In this document: positions 54,911 through 64,000 of the stretch, in pieces
Numbering within the stretch: the stretch's first letter is position 1
Layout: the number at the start of each line of letters is the position of its first letter
NCBI GenBank assembly: GCA_963681505.1
Contig: OY811973.1
Coordinates: 9,162,763-9,226,762, forward strand
Length of the DNA stretch: 64,000 nucleotides
From: Eunapius fragilis
Lineage: Eukaryota > Porifera > Demospongiae > Spongillida > Spongillidae
Direction: 5' to 3'
The notes under the pieces: model-generated
Seen by the model: only the letters and a program-made list of their open reading frames with translations
Databases searched by the model: none
Told to the model about the DNA's origin: nothing
Made by a program: the position numbers and the translations under genes

Positions 54911-55079
54911 ATCTGAGACTGAGTTTCCAAATGGAGATCGACGTTAGCATCATTGATAATTGACTAGCTGAAAAAATAAAGCACCGAGTACTCAATAGAC
55001 CTTTTTCATGTGTCACAAGATAATTAACTAGATCACGTGAAACACCGGTGGCGGCCATCTTGGTGCACAGGTACTATTG

Positions 55080-55370
55080 TATTGTGTGCAGTAATTTGGT
55101 GTTTCAAGTGTTCTGTGATTGATAAAGAATAAAGATCTCTCTTTCCATCGAATATCTGCTGTTATTAACCACATTGGAGGAGAACGTGAACGCGAGCTCA
55201 GCCAAAGACGAAGAGACGGCTGCCTCGATGCTCTTTCAAGACAAGGCATAATAAAGACGACGCTAGCAAATATTGAGTGCCTTTCAATCCCGAAAGCCAG
55301 CTGGCTACACTGTATAACAAATTCAACCAAGATTGGTTATACCGACTCTACAACTTGGTCACTGTAAAAG
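55080..55370 (+). pseudogene. THAP-domain fragment
   Basis: The plus frame reads NKDLSFHRISAVINHIGGER, then RRRDGCLDALSRQGIIKTTL and, in another frame, LYNKFNQDWLYRLYNLV. THAP fingers of transposases typically run LSFFRFPxxI...RRRxxWLxAI ... DWxPxLNLG. The N-terminal Cys pair and the CSDHF motif are lost to frameshifts. Remnant of a THAP-type transposase. Confidence 0.45.
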
Positions 55371-55496
55371 GATGCGAACGGCGTCAGAGCAGCCGTACGT
55401 AGTTATGACACCTGATATCAGCTATGAGCGTATATGAAACATCACGAAAGGAGCTTATACGCAAATGGATATGGCAGATACGCGTCGCTTTGTTGT

Positions 55497-55497
<1 letters not shown>

Positions 55498-55543
<46 letters not shown>
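55498..55543 (+). repeat. (CA)n microsatellite
   Basis: About 22 CA units. Confidence 0.95.
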
Positions 55544-56374
55544 ACGCGGTTCTCTACTTGAAATGCATCCATTTGATGCTTGTATATGTTTATGTGCCAA
55601 TACTGACTGCCGAAAGCGGAGCGAGAACACATGCATGGACGAAAGGCCACCCAGAAGTTGACCAGAACCCATTATGCACTGCGATCTTGTAGCTTATAGA
55701 CACGTACATGTTCGCTATGAACACTTTCGTATTGGCGTACATATACATGCATGCAGGTGATCTCCCCATGCAATTTCAGCCCGGCCGGAATATTTCTGGC
55801 GCTCGTTTTCATTTGGTCCGGCCGGATCAAAATTAAAGCGACCGAAATATTTGTGCATGCATGCATGCATCAGTGACAGACCCAGATTTAGTCTCTGACA
55901 GGCCATGCAGCCGCTAACGCTGGTTGTATAGGGGGCTTAATTTTTAAACTGCATGTATGAATTGCTTCGAAATTTGTTTGCAGCACAAAATAAGATACTG
56001 AATTGCTCGCAGCCGGCCTGCAGGCGTCCAAAGGGGAAAATACAAGCTCAACGCAAAACGGATTATCCGAGCCTTATACGTACGCGTTATAATGATAGCA
56101 GTCTTGCTGATGTATCTTGAGAGGAATTATTCCGTATAATATCTTTGACATCAGTTTTCTGAAGCGGAATTAGTCGTTGCGTAGATAAATCTATGGTCGT
56201 GTCTATGCCAGCTGTGCACCAAGATGGCGGCTTACGTAAATGACGTCACGTTTAATGTAACTTGGTCATGTGATGAAAAAGGTCTATAGCCACCTTGAAC
56301 ATTATGCAGCAAATCTACACTGAAATAACACTATTTACATATGGTGGTTACAGTACATTCTTCATGCATGCAGT

Positions 56375-57037
56375 TCATCCCGGTGGTAAAGGTATTTGAT
56401 CGAACATTTCGATGCGGCCTCTGGTCTTCGGTGGTCGGCCCGGAATATTGTTGTGTTCTACGGCAAATCTACGACGCGCACCTAGCTCTTGATTGTTACC
56501 AGGCGGATAAATGTACGGTTGTGAGAAAGTAATGTAGAAAGTCTGGAATGTATTACTCTCGTGTATCTTATTGCGAACCTCATTGATTATTAGGCTCACG
56601 CAGCCACCTGAAGTGCCGCCACACGGACTGTTGAAGGTGTACAAGAACATGTCGTAGTTTCGCGCGTTAAGGTTCGACGTTAGGTCGTTGTGCAATGTCA
56701 AAAGTCTATTCCACTGCGGTAACAATATCGATTCAGTGTGTATACTTCGTTCCTGCGGGTCCGGCCGCGCAGGGGCTGTGCACAAACCCATCGCGTTAAT
56801 AGTGGTAAAGTTAGTAGCGATGTTAAGCCTTCTAGGAACTAGGCACAATATTCCCCACTGCTGGTTTGCAGGCATGACACTTGGAACGAACGCTCTCCTG
56901 ATGTCGTTTGTGAAACTTGTGGCCCTATTTTGGTTCACCTGCTGCAGCTGCACGATGCCCTCTTCCAATTGTTTGCCCACACAGGCAGCTACAAGACCAC
57001 CGACTAAAACTAGGACAGCGAGTAGTAGCTTCTTCAT
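56375..57037 (-). CDS. Secreted protein with deaminase-like HxE and PC...C motifs
   Basis: An intronless minus frame of 220 codons starting MKKLLLAVLVLVGGLVAACV, a clear signal peptide with cleavage likely near residue 19-21. The mature part contains HTE at residues 100-102 (RSIHTESILLPQWNRLL). After 35 residues comes the strand YDMFLYTFNSPC with PC at 138-139, then Cys146 (PCGGTSGGC), a helix VSLIINEVRNKI and the strand TFYITFSQPY. The order HxE, beta strand, PCx(n)C, helix, strand is the zinc-binding layout of the cytidine/nucleotide deaminase fold. The Cys-Cys gap here is six residues, longer than the usual two to four. The C-terminus is basic and Pro-rich. I do not recognise a named family. 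If correct, it would be an exported deaminase or a deaminase-derived binder; without an alignment the fold call is inference. A TATA-like stretch lies 40-60 bases upstream. Confidence 0.6.
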   Translation of the reverse strand: MKKLLLAVLVLVGGLVAACVGKQLEEGIVQLQQVNQNRATSFTNDIRRAFVPSVMPANQQWGILCLVPRRLNIATNFTTINAMGLCTAPARPDPQERSIHTESILLPQWNRLLTLHNDLTSNLNARNYDMFLYTFNSPCGGTSGGCVSLIINEVRNKIHESNTFQTFYITFSQPYIYPPGNNQELGARRRFAVEHNNIPGRPPKTRGRIEMFDQIPLPPG

Positions 57038-57078
57038 ATCTAACAAAAAACCGGCTAAAACTGATGCATGACTTGTTA

Positions 57079-57094
57079 TGTATATATATATAAA
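57079..57094 (-). promoter_or_regulatory. TATA-like stretch upstream of the secreted protein gene
   Basis: TATATATATATAAAT lies about 42-57 bases before the ATG at 57037, at a distance that would allow a short 5' UTR. It could also be a simple AT repeat. Confidence 0.35.
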
Positions 57095-57192
57095 TAATTA
57101 GAATTAACATATAGGTATTGTACGAATTCAAAATAGGTGTATCAGTTAGAAGTCGCAAAAATTCCTCGTGGCCACATTTAATGGTATTGTAA

Positions 57193-57410
57193 CTTGGTTT
57201 GAACCACAAACAGCTACTCTGTAAACAGGAATCGTTGCCGCAAACAGGTACCTATACACACAAACCCTCCAGATTCACACGCACGTATAAGATACATACA
57301 TACATGTATAAGGGTACGTCGCGGACCTAACGCTCCTCATATTTACGGTTTAGGTCCCTGTTTGCGGCAACGATTCTGTTTACAGAGTAACCGTTTGTGT
57401 TTCAACCAAG
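57193..57410. mobile_element. Foldback MITE
   Basis: Outer ends CTTGGTTTGAACCACAAAC and GTTTGTGTTTCAACCAAG pair, as do CTGTAAACAGGAATCGTTGC and its partner, and ccgcaaacagg/cctgtttgcgg. About 60-base arms and about a 100-base loop. Non-coding. Confidence 0.75.
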
Positions 57411-57669
57411 ACTGCATTGTTCCTATACCCCTATATCAACCCCCCTATACCATGGGGGTTGACAGTACATGTATATGTGTGAAACATATTGATGTTAGGC
57501 TAGGGTTTTTGTTGTTCCTAGCGGTCGCGCTAATGAGTTCACTTTGTGAAGGAATCTCATTAGAAGGTGCATGGTTTATGTTAACTACACCCCTGTTGAT
57601 CCTCCCTGCAGTTATTAAAACCATGGGGGGTTGAAGGTTGATATGAGGTAAGAGGGTAGGGGCACTCAG
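57411..57669. other. Junction region before duplicate copy 2
   Basis: No gene. Contains an inverted pair ccatgggggttgac / accatggggggttg near 57450 and 57622. The duplication breakpoint lies at its right edge. Confidence 0.4.
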
Positions 57670-58690
57670 GAATCAAGAGGAACCTTAGATCTGGCAAGAC
57701 TAATGCTGAAAATTTTCGGGAACTAACGGAGGGCAATGATTTGAAAGCTTCTGTTATCGAGGTGAGTAAGCAATAATGTATTTCTAGGCAGCGACTTGCA
57801 ACGACAGATAGGGCAAGCTAGGGGGTGGGAGGGGCGAGTTTTGAAAAGTTGCCCTCTGGCTTGGTCATAGTATATCTTTTGATGTCCTGTGATTACCATG
57901 TCAGCAAGTCCTGGCATTTGATACTGCTGATGTGGGCCGGTCTAAATCATTGAATTGGTAGGACTTGTACGCTAGCATATTTGCATCCTAATGAGTTCAT
58001 TAGGATGCAATATCGTGTGTACTATGTTTAATGCAATGGTGAGAAAGTGAAATACTTTCTCCATGGAATTAGCAATCAATGTCGTCTACATGTTCATTGA
58101 ACTATGTGTGTGCTAAACTGCAGGGTTGCTTTGATGAAACTGAAATAGGTACTGATGCAGTAATACGTGTTTTAGCAGAACATTATAGTTCATGCCTGGG
58201 CAGTTGTTACTAACTTTACATAATTATATTTCATTTCTACATTATAAAGCAATTTAATACATTTATATTCTGCATCTAAGTGGTATTATACCTGACAATT
58301 TTAATCTCCCATACAGTACTGCAAGTAACAGTATACATCCCACACAGTACGGAATATACTTTGCTTTTTTTTTAGGCACTTGTGAACAATGCACCTCCAA
58401 ATAGCATTGGAAAGCCCGGGAAATACTGTTATCAGCAAGCTGCCTCTATGAAGCAAGCAACCCTGCATTGTATGTGCCATTTCCTTATGGATTCACTCTT
58501 GTCATGTCAAATATTCTACTTTCACCATCTGAGCATCATTGGGATTGTTAACTCCTTATGTCAAGGTTGTTTTGTTCTCAACATTTTCAGCATACTTTGG
58601 CCACTGGACTTCTCTTTGGATGTGTCTGTGTAGATGGAACATCAGAGTCCTGTGTGCTTGGTAGAGATTTAGTTCCTTATCCTTTGCATG
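57670..58690 (+). pseudogene. NLR 3' remnant, gene D
   Basis: Starts inside what is exon 1 of gene C (NLRSGKTNAENFRELTEGND) and keeps its donor (GAG|GTGAGTAAG) and intron. It resumes at the acceptor TTTTTTTAG|GCACTTGTG (58376), with NNAPPNSIGK, and then is frameshifted by inserted CCCGG at about 58413. An internal deletion joins the first LRR part to the final tail (ctgagcatcattgggattg, 58532). There is no DEATH or NACHT coding here. Dead copy. Confidence 0.8.
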
Positions 58691-59082
58691 TGTCCATATG
58701 TGCTACTTTTTTAAACCTTTGTTAAGGCAGCATGATACAATAACAGATTTTTCTCATAACAGGTTTTGCTATTCAGCTTCACATCAGGTCACATGTCATC
58801 ACAACTGAAGTTAACCTGTTTGGTGGTCTGGATACGTGCCCACGCTGGCAATGAAAATAGCTAGCCATGCCAAAATATCAACTACAGATGATGTCACTAA
58901 CGGATAGCCATATACATACATGCACTTGAGCACACCTTAGCCCTGACCTGCATGATGGCCTGCTGTGATGTATGAAGTATAACGTTAACTCTGCATGCTA
59001 TAAGCTTCTTTGGTTTTGAAAAACACACAAACATTAGAGTAACACAATTAATTTTAGCAAATTTCTAAAACTCCTGTTTTAA
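58691..59082. other. Spacer of duplicate copy 2
   Basis: Matches the spacer after NLR C (49200-49800) without its foldback insertion; no gene. Confidence 0.6.
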
Positions 59083-59385
59083 ATATAACAAGTAATAAAA
59101 ACATTCTCTACACGAGAAGGTTGGTGGTATATAGGAATCAAAGGTGAGATGGTGGTGTAAAAAGCAAGGGAACAAGGCTTTTGATTGAAAAGGAAAAATG
59201 AAATAGACCTATATTAGCCGCATGTTGTCATATTTTAATGTGCGTGCTAATATAGGTCTATTTCATTTTTCCTTTTCAATCAAAAGCCTTGTTCCCTTGC
59301 TTTTTACACCACCATCTCACCTTTGATTCCTATATACCACCAACCTTCTCGTGTAGAGAATGTTTTTATTACTTGTTTCCTAAAT
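59083..59385. mobile_element. Foldback element F5, near-perfect hairpin
   Basis: Arms of about 130 bases (aacaagtaataaaaacattc ... gacctatattagc and the reverse complement) with a loop of about 30 bases at 59221-59250. Family core aaaaagcaagggaacaag. It lies within duplicate copy 2 but has no counterpart in copy 1, so it inserted later. Confidence 0.8.
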
Positions 59386-60146
59386 TTTTCTGGTGCATTT
59401 GGTATTGTACTTAGTTCTTGAAACGCATAGAATAAGGTAGCATAAACGTCAACTTGCGCGATCATGACAGGTTTATATTAGAATATGCAATTCTGTTGAG
59501 GTGTGTACCAAATATTACACTAGTCCCCAGACTATCTCCATTGAGGAGCAAAGGATTGATAAAGGTTAAAAACGAAGCCATATAATACAAAGAATAAATG
59601 CACTCTAAGTAAACTGATCTCACGCTATAATCAGATAAACCATGCACCACAATACATGACCAAATTGACGTAAGCAACTTTGGCGTTATACACACATTTC
59701 AAACAGCGCATATTACTGTAAAACGGAGAGACGCAGTATCTCTACCGCTGTAACTAAACTATTCCTTCCATTTTAGCGATATACCATATGCATGCTTATA
59801 ATTTATCGATCCAACATTTATCGATGCCGTATAAACGTACCTTTGGGTGGTCGTTTTGTTGTTCCTTTCGGTACCGCGCTTGACATACGCACGTTTGACA
59901 GATCTGGCAGCATCTGGATCTTTCCACTTTTATATGCTCGAGTGGAATCAGAATTGTCCTCATGAGATTATATGGTAAAACCATCGAATTTGATAACACT
60001 GGTTATATTATACTGGTGCGTCATGAACATTGTGATAGCTGATGTAATGTGCTATTTGTAGATCAACACCAAATAAGGTACTACTCGCTTCAGCCAATTG
60101 CCTGATCGGTTAGGCGTCTAACAGATACCTGAAGATAACATGCGGA
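59386..60146. other. No supportable gene
   Basis: Sequence between F5 and the dispersed repeat, absent from duplicate copy 1. Short frames only. Confidence 0.4.
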
Positions 60147-60481
60147 CACATCCTGAAGCGATTGGTACACATGGCGTGCTTTACAAACGTTCCTGTCGTG
60201 AGTTATACTCTCCGGAAGGAAGAAGAAGAAGAAGAAGAAGACGACGACGAAGGGGTGGGACTGGGTACGGACGATGGGGACGAGTATTTTTGTTCTCTAA
60301 AAGTACACCGTCTTATGACATATGTATAACGCAGAACTGTTCTCCTTTTTGATATTGCTCGATTGCCACTAAAAGCGAAGTGACCCGACTCTTGGCTGTC
60401 CCGCTAGACGCGAGTGACGTTTTTTTAATGACATTCATGATACTGCAGGATTCCTATATGGAACCTACTCGCGTAGGTTCC
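60147..60481 (+). repeat. Dispersed repeat with terminal hairpin, copy C
   Basis: The most diverged of three copies. Shared blocks: CCTGAAGCGATTGGTA, GTTCCTGTCGTGAGTTAT, a GAAGAAG tract ending in GACGACGACG, and TTTTTTAATGACATTCAT. The 3' stem-loop is GGAACCTAC (60460-60468), loop TCGC, GTAGGTTCC. Several stem positions differ from copies A and B, and each change is matched on the other side. Confidence 0.7.
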
Positions 60482-60972
60482 GATTGGATTCATTGAGTTG
60501 CACGCAACATTAAGCTTGTTTGGTTTTGAAGACCACACTAGTCAATATACAAAGCATTCCATGTCACATATTGGAGGTGTCTTCAATAGCTTCTGTAACT
60601 GATCCTGTGCTAAATAGCGGGTAAACATGCTTTAAAACATGCTTTTTTAATAAATAGAATTTGTGTTCATTTCACACACAGCTTTAACCCACTACAGGAT
60701 TTGCGTTTTTTTGTAACAAATGTGCAATATATGTATATGGATTCAGAATGCACTACTTGAAATCTGATTCTCACAATCATGACACACCCACACCCTCCCA
60801 CCCACACACAGGGAATTGTTCACAGATAAAGCTGATTTCATGACTTGTGAAACAATGAGTGCAAAGGTCACCAATAGGGAAGGGGAGGAGGGAGGGGGTA
60901 AAATGGACAGAATGGGAACAATAGGACAACCAACCACTCCACTCCCAAAAAATAATAATCATTTTTATCTTA

Positions 60973-63900
60973 TCAAAACGGTTTGAAGAAGCCTTGTGCT
61001 TGGGAAGACGAAGCTTGCATTGTAGGGAGCATGTGGTGAGGGTATCCATCACCAAGCAGCACGGGCTGAGAGTATGACCAGTTGTATCCACCAGGTTGGC
61101 TCTGAATGGAGTGAGGGTTGCTAGGCGCTGAAGAGGCGGGGCTCATCGGTCCCTGCTGACCGTGCAGTGCTATGTTCACCAGCCCACCTGAGGAGGCGTG
61201 GTTCACACCTGGGGGCACGCCCTCTCCAGCGTGCTGGAGGGGAATCCCGTGGGAGTGGAGCAAGATGGAATTCCCCCCAGTAATGACCTCACGCTTGGTC
61301 ACACCCTGTCCTTGACTGAGCAGCATGTTTCGAATGTGGTGAGGTGGAGAAGTGGGGTTGGTGGCAGGAAGAATTAACCCCTCGGTTTCCATGCTCGGGT
61401 GATCCATTTGGTGCTGTTCCATCATCATCTTTGAATTCATGTGGGACTCTGAATTCATGTTGTGGTGGCGACCAACTGATGCTGTTGTCATGGAAGGCAT
61501 GCTGGACACCATCTGGGACTGGGGAGGAGGAGCGTGGTGACCGTAGACAAAGACGTTGGATTGCTGGTCCTGGTTTGTTAAAATGGGAGACATGATGGCC
61601 TGGGGATGAGACCCTCTGGAATTTGACGGTCCTCCACTCCCACCCTCACTGGTGACCACAGGGGTACGTGGGGGAGGCATCTGTTGGAGCTGTGTGCATT
61701 GCTTCATGTGCTCCGGCCAATGGGCTTGCTGGCACTGCTCGTTGCAGTAGTTTGCATTCCAACAGCAATTGTACTGAGCCTCCTTCAAGCAATAGCTGCA
61801 CTGTTGAGGGAGAGGTAGTTATTGTTAGGGGAGGAGGATGAGGTGTGGAGGGGGAGGAGTGCTTTAATGTGAGGAGGGTGTTGTGTGTTATGAGGATGTT
61901 ATACAGTGCAGGGTGATAATTGGATAGGTGTCATACCCATTTCTTCTTCTTGGTTTCGACAATGGCAATATCCTTCTCTGCTTCAGACTGCCTCCTCACC
62001 TCATTCACCACCTGTTCTCTCTCCAAGGCAGCTGATGCCCTAACCTGATGTGGTGGGAGGAGCCATTGGGGGAGGGGGAAGAAGGGAGGGGCAAAGTGAA
62101 GCCACAGGACTTAATGGTTAAGAATGTGTGACTTGAGGAGAGGAGAATGGTTGAAAGAGAAAAGGGCTTTATTAGGTGGGAAAGGCATAAGTTGAGGTTG
62201 AAAATGGAGTAGATGAAGACTTATAGTACTATAAATACATGTAGAACAAATCAGTAATTTGCTTTCAGCTTCACTGTCTCCTCCAACCCCTCCCTCTCCC
62301 ATCCATCCCTCTTCTCCATCCCTCCCCTCCCCTCACACCACCACACCCCTCACAGGAAGGGGTATCTCACCACTTCCAATTGCTGCCTCATCTCTGCCTT
62401 TAGTTCCTTCCTCAGCTGCTCCAGGTACCCTTGGGAGGAGGGTACGGGCCACCCCATGTGCAGCTGTTCCTTCAGCTGCTTGGCTCCCATCTTGCCCTTG
62501 GCCTCAAAGGTAGAGAGCATCTCAATGAGGACAGTCTTAATGGACGTCATCAGCTGGAGGGAGATTGGGAGGACAAAGGGTTAATGCATAATACTAGATA
62601 GAGACAGACACACATACATGTACACATATGCACACACACGCACACGTCTCTGGAAATACGCATGATACTTCACACAACACACACAATTTTCTAAACACCT
62701 TTTCAGTAAAATACTTGAAGCCCAGGTCCCCAGGCTGCCCCGTCAATAGGTCCATCCGAGCCTTGAAGGTGCGATCCACTTGCCTAATGGTGTCCGCCAA
62801 AAGGCCATTACCCTCCACCATCATCTCCTCCTGCCCCTCCCCTTCCTCTCCCTGTTGGACACCAGCTGGAGGCGCCGCCTTTTCGGTGATGGGCGGGGCA
62901 GGGGGCGGTGCCAACATGCTACTGGTGGCTACAGCCGCAGTGGCAGAGCTGGGAATACCAGCAGGATTAACCGGCTGCTTGGGCACGTGGAGCTTCATGC
63001 CCTTCATGCGCTTAGCCCCCTTGGGGGGTGCGCCCAACCCCCGGGGGGCAGTAGGACTCGCCCCTCTACCACCAGCCTGGGCCACCTCCACTGCAGGAAG
63101 GGGGAGGAGGGTTGTGGCAGCAGCCTGGGGAGGAGGATGGGGTTGGGGCTGGGGAGGAGATGATTCGCTGGTAGCAACTATCACGCTCGGCATGGCAGTT
63201 ACCATGGTGATGATGGGCGGAGTCAGGTAGGAGGCACTGCTGGGGTTGTGTGGTTGTACCTTTCCCTTAGGCGTCCTGACGACCTTCTTAGAGGGAGGAG
63301 GAGGGTTCTCTGGGTCGTTTCCCTTCCTCTTCCTCACCCTCTTCTGGTCTAGGTCCACCACAGCAATGGCTGTTTTCTCCTTGGGATAGATGCTGCTGAA
63401 CTGGCTGGAGAGAGACGTCTGACCCTGTTCCCCGTCCCCGGAGGGCACAGTGGGAGGGGCAGGGGGGGGACGGGGGGAAACCCCCGGCTCATCCTGGACT
63501 AACCCCGCGGATGTCACGACGGGTGGGGAGTTTGGGGTGGGGTTTAGCGATGGGGACGTGGGACCCCCCGTCGACAATGGGGGCGCGGTCAGTGATATGT
63601 TTTGGTTCGGGGTGGAGGGGATGAGGACCGGTTGGCCACACCCCAACTGGGCCACCCTGCGCACGGCTAAGCTGGTGGCTATGTCAGACAACGCCTCCCC
63701 AGGTCTCCCCTTTGTCCTCTTGAAGCGGGTGGGCGTGTGGAGGTATGGGGAGGAGGAAGACGAGGAGGTGGAGGCAAGGAATCCTCCGGTAGGTGTGGTC
63801 GTCCTGGTGACCTCTGGGGCAAAGTCAAGACCAATGGGCGTGGCCACAGTCCTCTTGATGGTCCCCAGGAGGGAGCGGCTGGCGGAGGGGGCCACCCTGA

Positions 63901-64000
63901 TGGACTTGTCCCCCCCACCTCCTCCTCCTCCCCTCCGCTTGCTGGGGCCCAGGTCTATCTGGAGCTCTGGTTCACTCCCGGGACTGGAGGGCTCGGAGAT
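60973..64000 (-). CDS. ZMYND8-like chromatin reader, copy 2, 3' exons (partial)
   Basis: Minus exons: from beyond 64000 to 62699 (low-complexity middle, with [20 protein letters not shown]), 62553-62371 ([20 protein letters not shown], coiled coil), 62044-61937 ([19 protein letters not shown] to ETKKKKW) and 61800-60973 (MYND finger [19 protein letters not shown] ... HWPEHMKQC, then a Gln/His/Pro-rich tail ending GFFKPF and stop). All frames are open and phases agree. The large exon carries about 80 residues absent from copy 1 (from [18 protein letters not shown] on). One donor reads GTGTTT instead of GTGAGT, so that splice may be weaker. In the family, MYND recruits corepressors and upstream PHD-bromo-PWWP modules read histones; those exons would lie past the window. 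This copy is the likelier functional gene. Confidence 0.8.

Larger units (their letters stand above)
54998..56288. mobile_element. TIR element with THAP remnant
   Basis: Left end TAGACCTTTTTCATGTG (54998 on) and right end ATGAAAAAGGTCTA are inverted; about 70 bases further in, GGCCATCTTGGTGCACAG and CTGTGCACCAAGATGGC are also inverted. Inside are a THAP-domain fragment, a CA repeat, and a palindromic stretch around GGTCCGGCCGGATC (55816). The transposase core is absent. Confidence 0.6.
57670..64000. repeat. Segmental duplication, copy 2 (runs off the window)
   Basis: Collinear with 47359-52942. It is interrupted by about 1.5 kb of unrelated sequence (about 58990-60520) containing foldback element F5 and dispersed-repeat copy C. 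It has lost most of NLR exon 2. Confidence 0.85.

Noticed and set aside
55384-55692. Several frames through the CA repeat
   Set aside because: Cys-Val or His-Thr runs are simple microsatellite translations.
57362-57634. 90-codon plus frame with a hydrophobic middle
   Set aside because: Overlaps the foldback MITE and has no start context or homology; probably chance.
60147-60200. Possible tRNA-like A and B boxes in the dispersed repeat
   Set aside because: GCGATTGGTA and GTTCCTGTC have roughly the right spacing, but match the Pol III consensus too poorly to call a tRNA-derived SINE.
47359-64000. Possibility that the duplicates are two alleles joined by the assembler
   Set aside because: Not excluded, but private insertions and deletions in each copy (F5, repeat C, the MITE at 49516, loss of the NLR exon) and reciprocal gene truncation fit a true tandem duplication better.

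Overview
The window looks like nuclear DNA of an early-branching animal, most likely a demosponge. The reasons are split genes with GT-AG introns (one only 59 bp), DEATH-NACHT-LRR receptors with one intron between NACHT and LRR exons, a ZMYND8-type chromatin reader, ARF-type GTPase exons, and many mobile-element relics (Helitron, ISL2EU-like, TTAA-flanked, non-LTR, foldback and MITE elements). I see no bacterial operons, rRNA, tRNA or CRISPR array. The species assignment is inference.

Layout. 1-9.7 kb: retroelement relic, small MITE-like elements, an uncharacterised transposon-type protein carrying an in-frame 18-bp minisatellite (4.3-6.0 kb), and a TTAA-flanked piggyBac-like relic (7.2-8.5 kb). 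9.7-19.1 kb: two convergent NLR genes (plus strand 9750-13355, minus strand 16174-19088). 19.6-31.8 kb: foldback (long hairpin) elements, two of them split by later insertions near the hairpin apex: a non-LTR fragment (19833-21246) and a Helitron whose ends can be placed to the base (26328-31670). A fibrinogen-like exon relic and a partial ARF gene also lie here. 31.8-37 kb: a TTAA-flanked element carrying a satellite, a dispersed repeat ending in a conserved hairpin, palindrome-rich elements, and a second partial ARF gene. 37.0-40.35 kb: an ISL2EU-like transposon with a SWIM/YqaJ/PHD nuclease and a convergent THAP-DDE transposase, both broken. 40.5-45 kb: Ulp1-PHD relic, non-LTR relic and tandem repeats. 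45.5-49.1 kb: third NLR gene with one frameshift. 50.3-54.35 kb: 5'-truncated, frameshifted ZMYND8-like copy. 55-57.4 kb: THAP-carrying TIR element and an intronless secreted protein with a deaminase-like HxE / PC...C signature. 57.67-64 kb: a second copy of the 47.36-52.94 kb segment, holding an NLR 3' remnant and a better preserved ZMYND8-like copy that runs off the window.

How it fits together. The NLRs are cytosolic sensors of the innate-immunity type and are very alike in long stretches, suggesting recent duplication and sequence exchange. A 10.3-kb tandem duplication explains why one ZMYND8 copy lacks its 5' exons while one NLR copy lacks its first exon. The most unusual items are the secreted deaminase-like protein (56375-57037), a dispersed repeat (three copies) whose terminal hairpin changes by compensatory substitutions, the foldback family with nested insertions at the same apex site, and an exact 186-bp palindrome that includes most of a PWWP exon. 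All calls come from reading the sequence and recalled family features; no database search was run.
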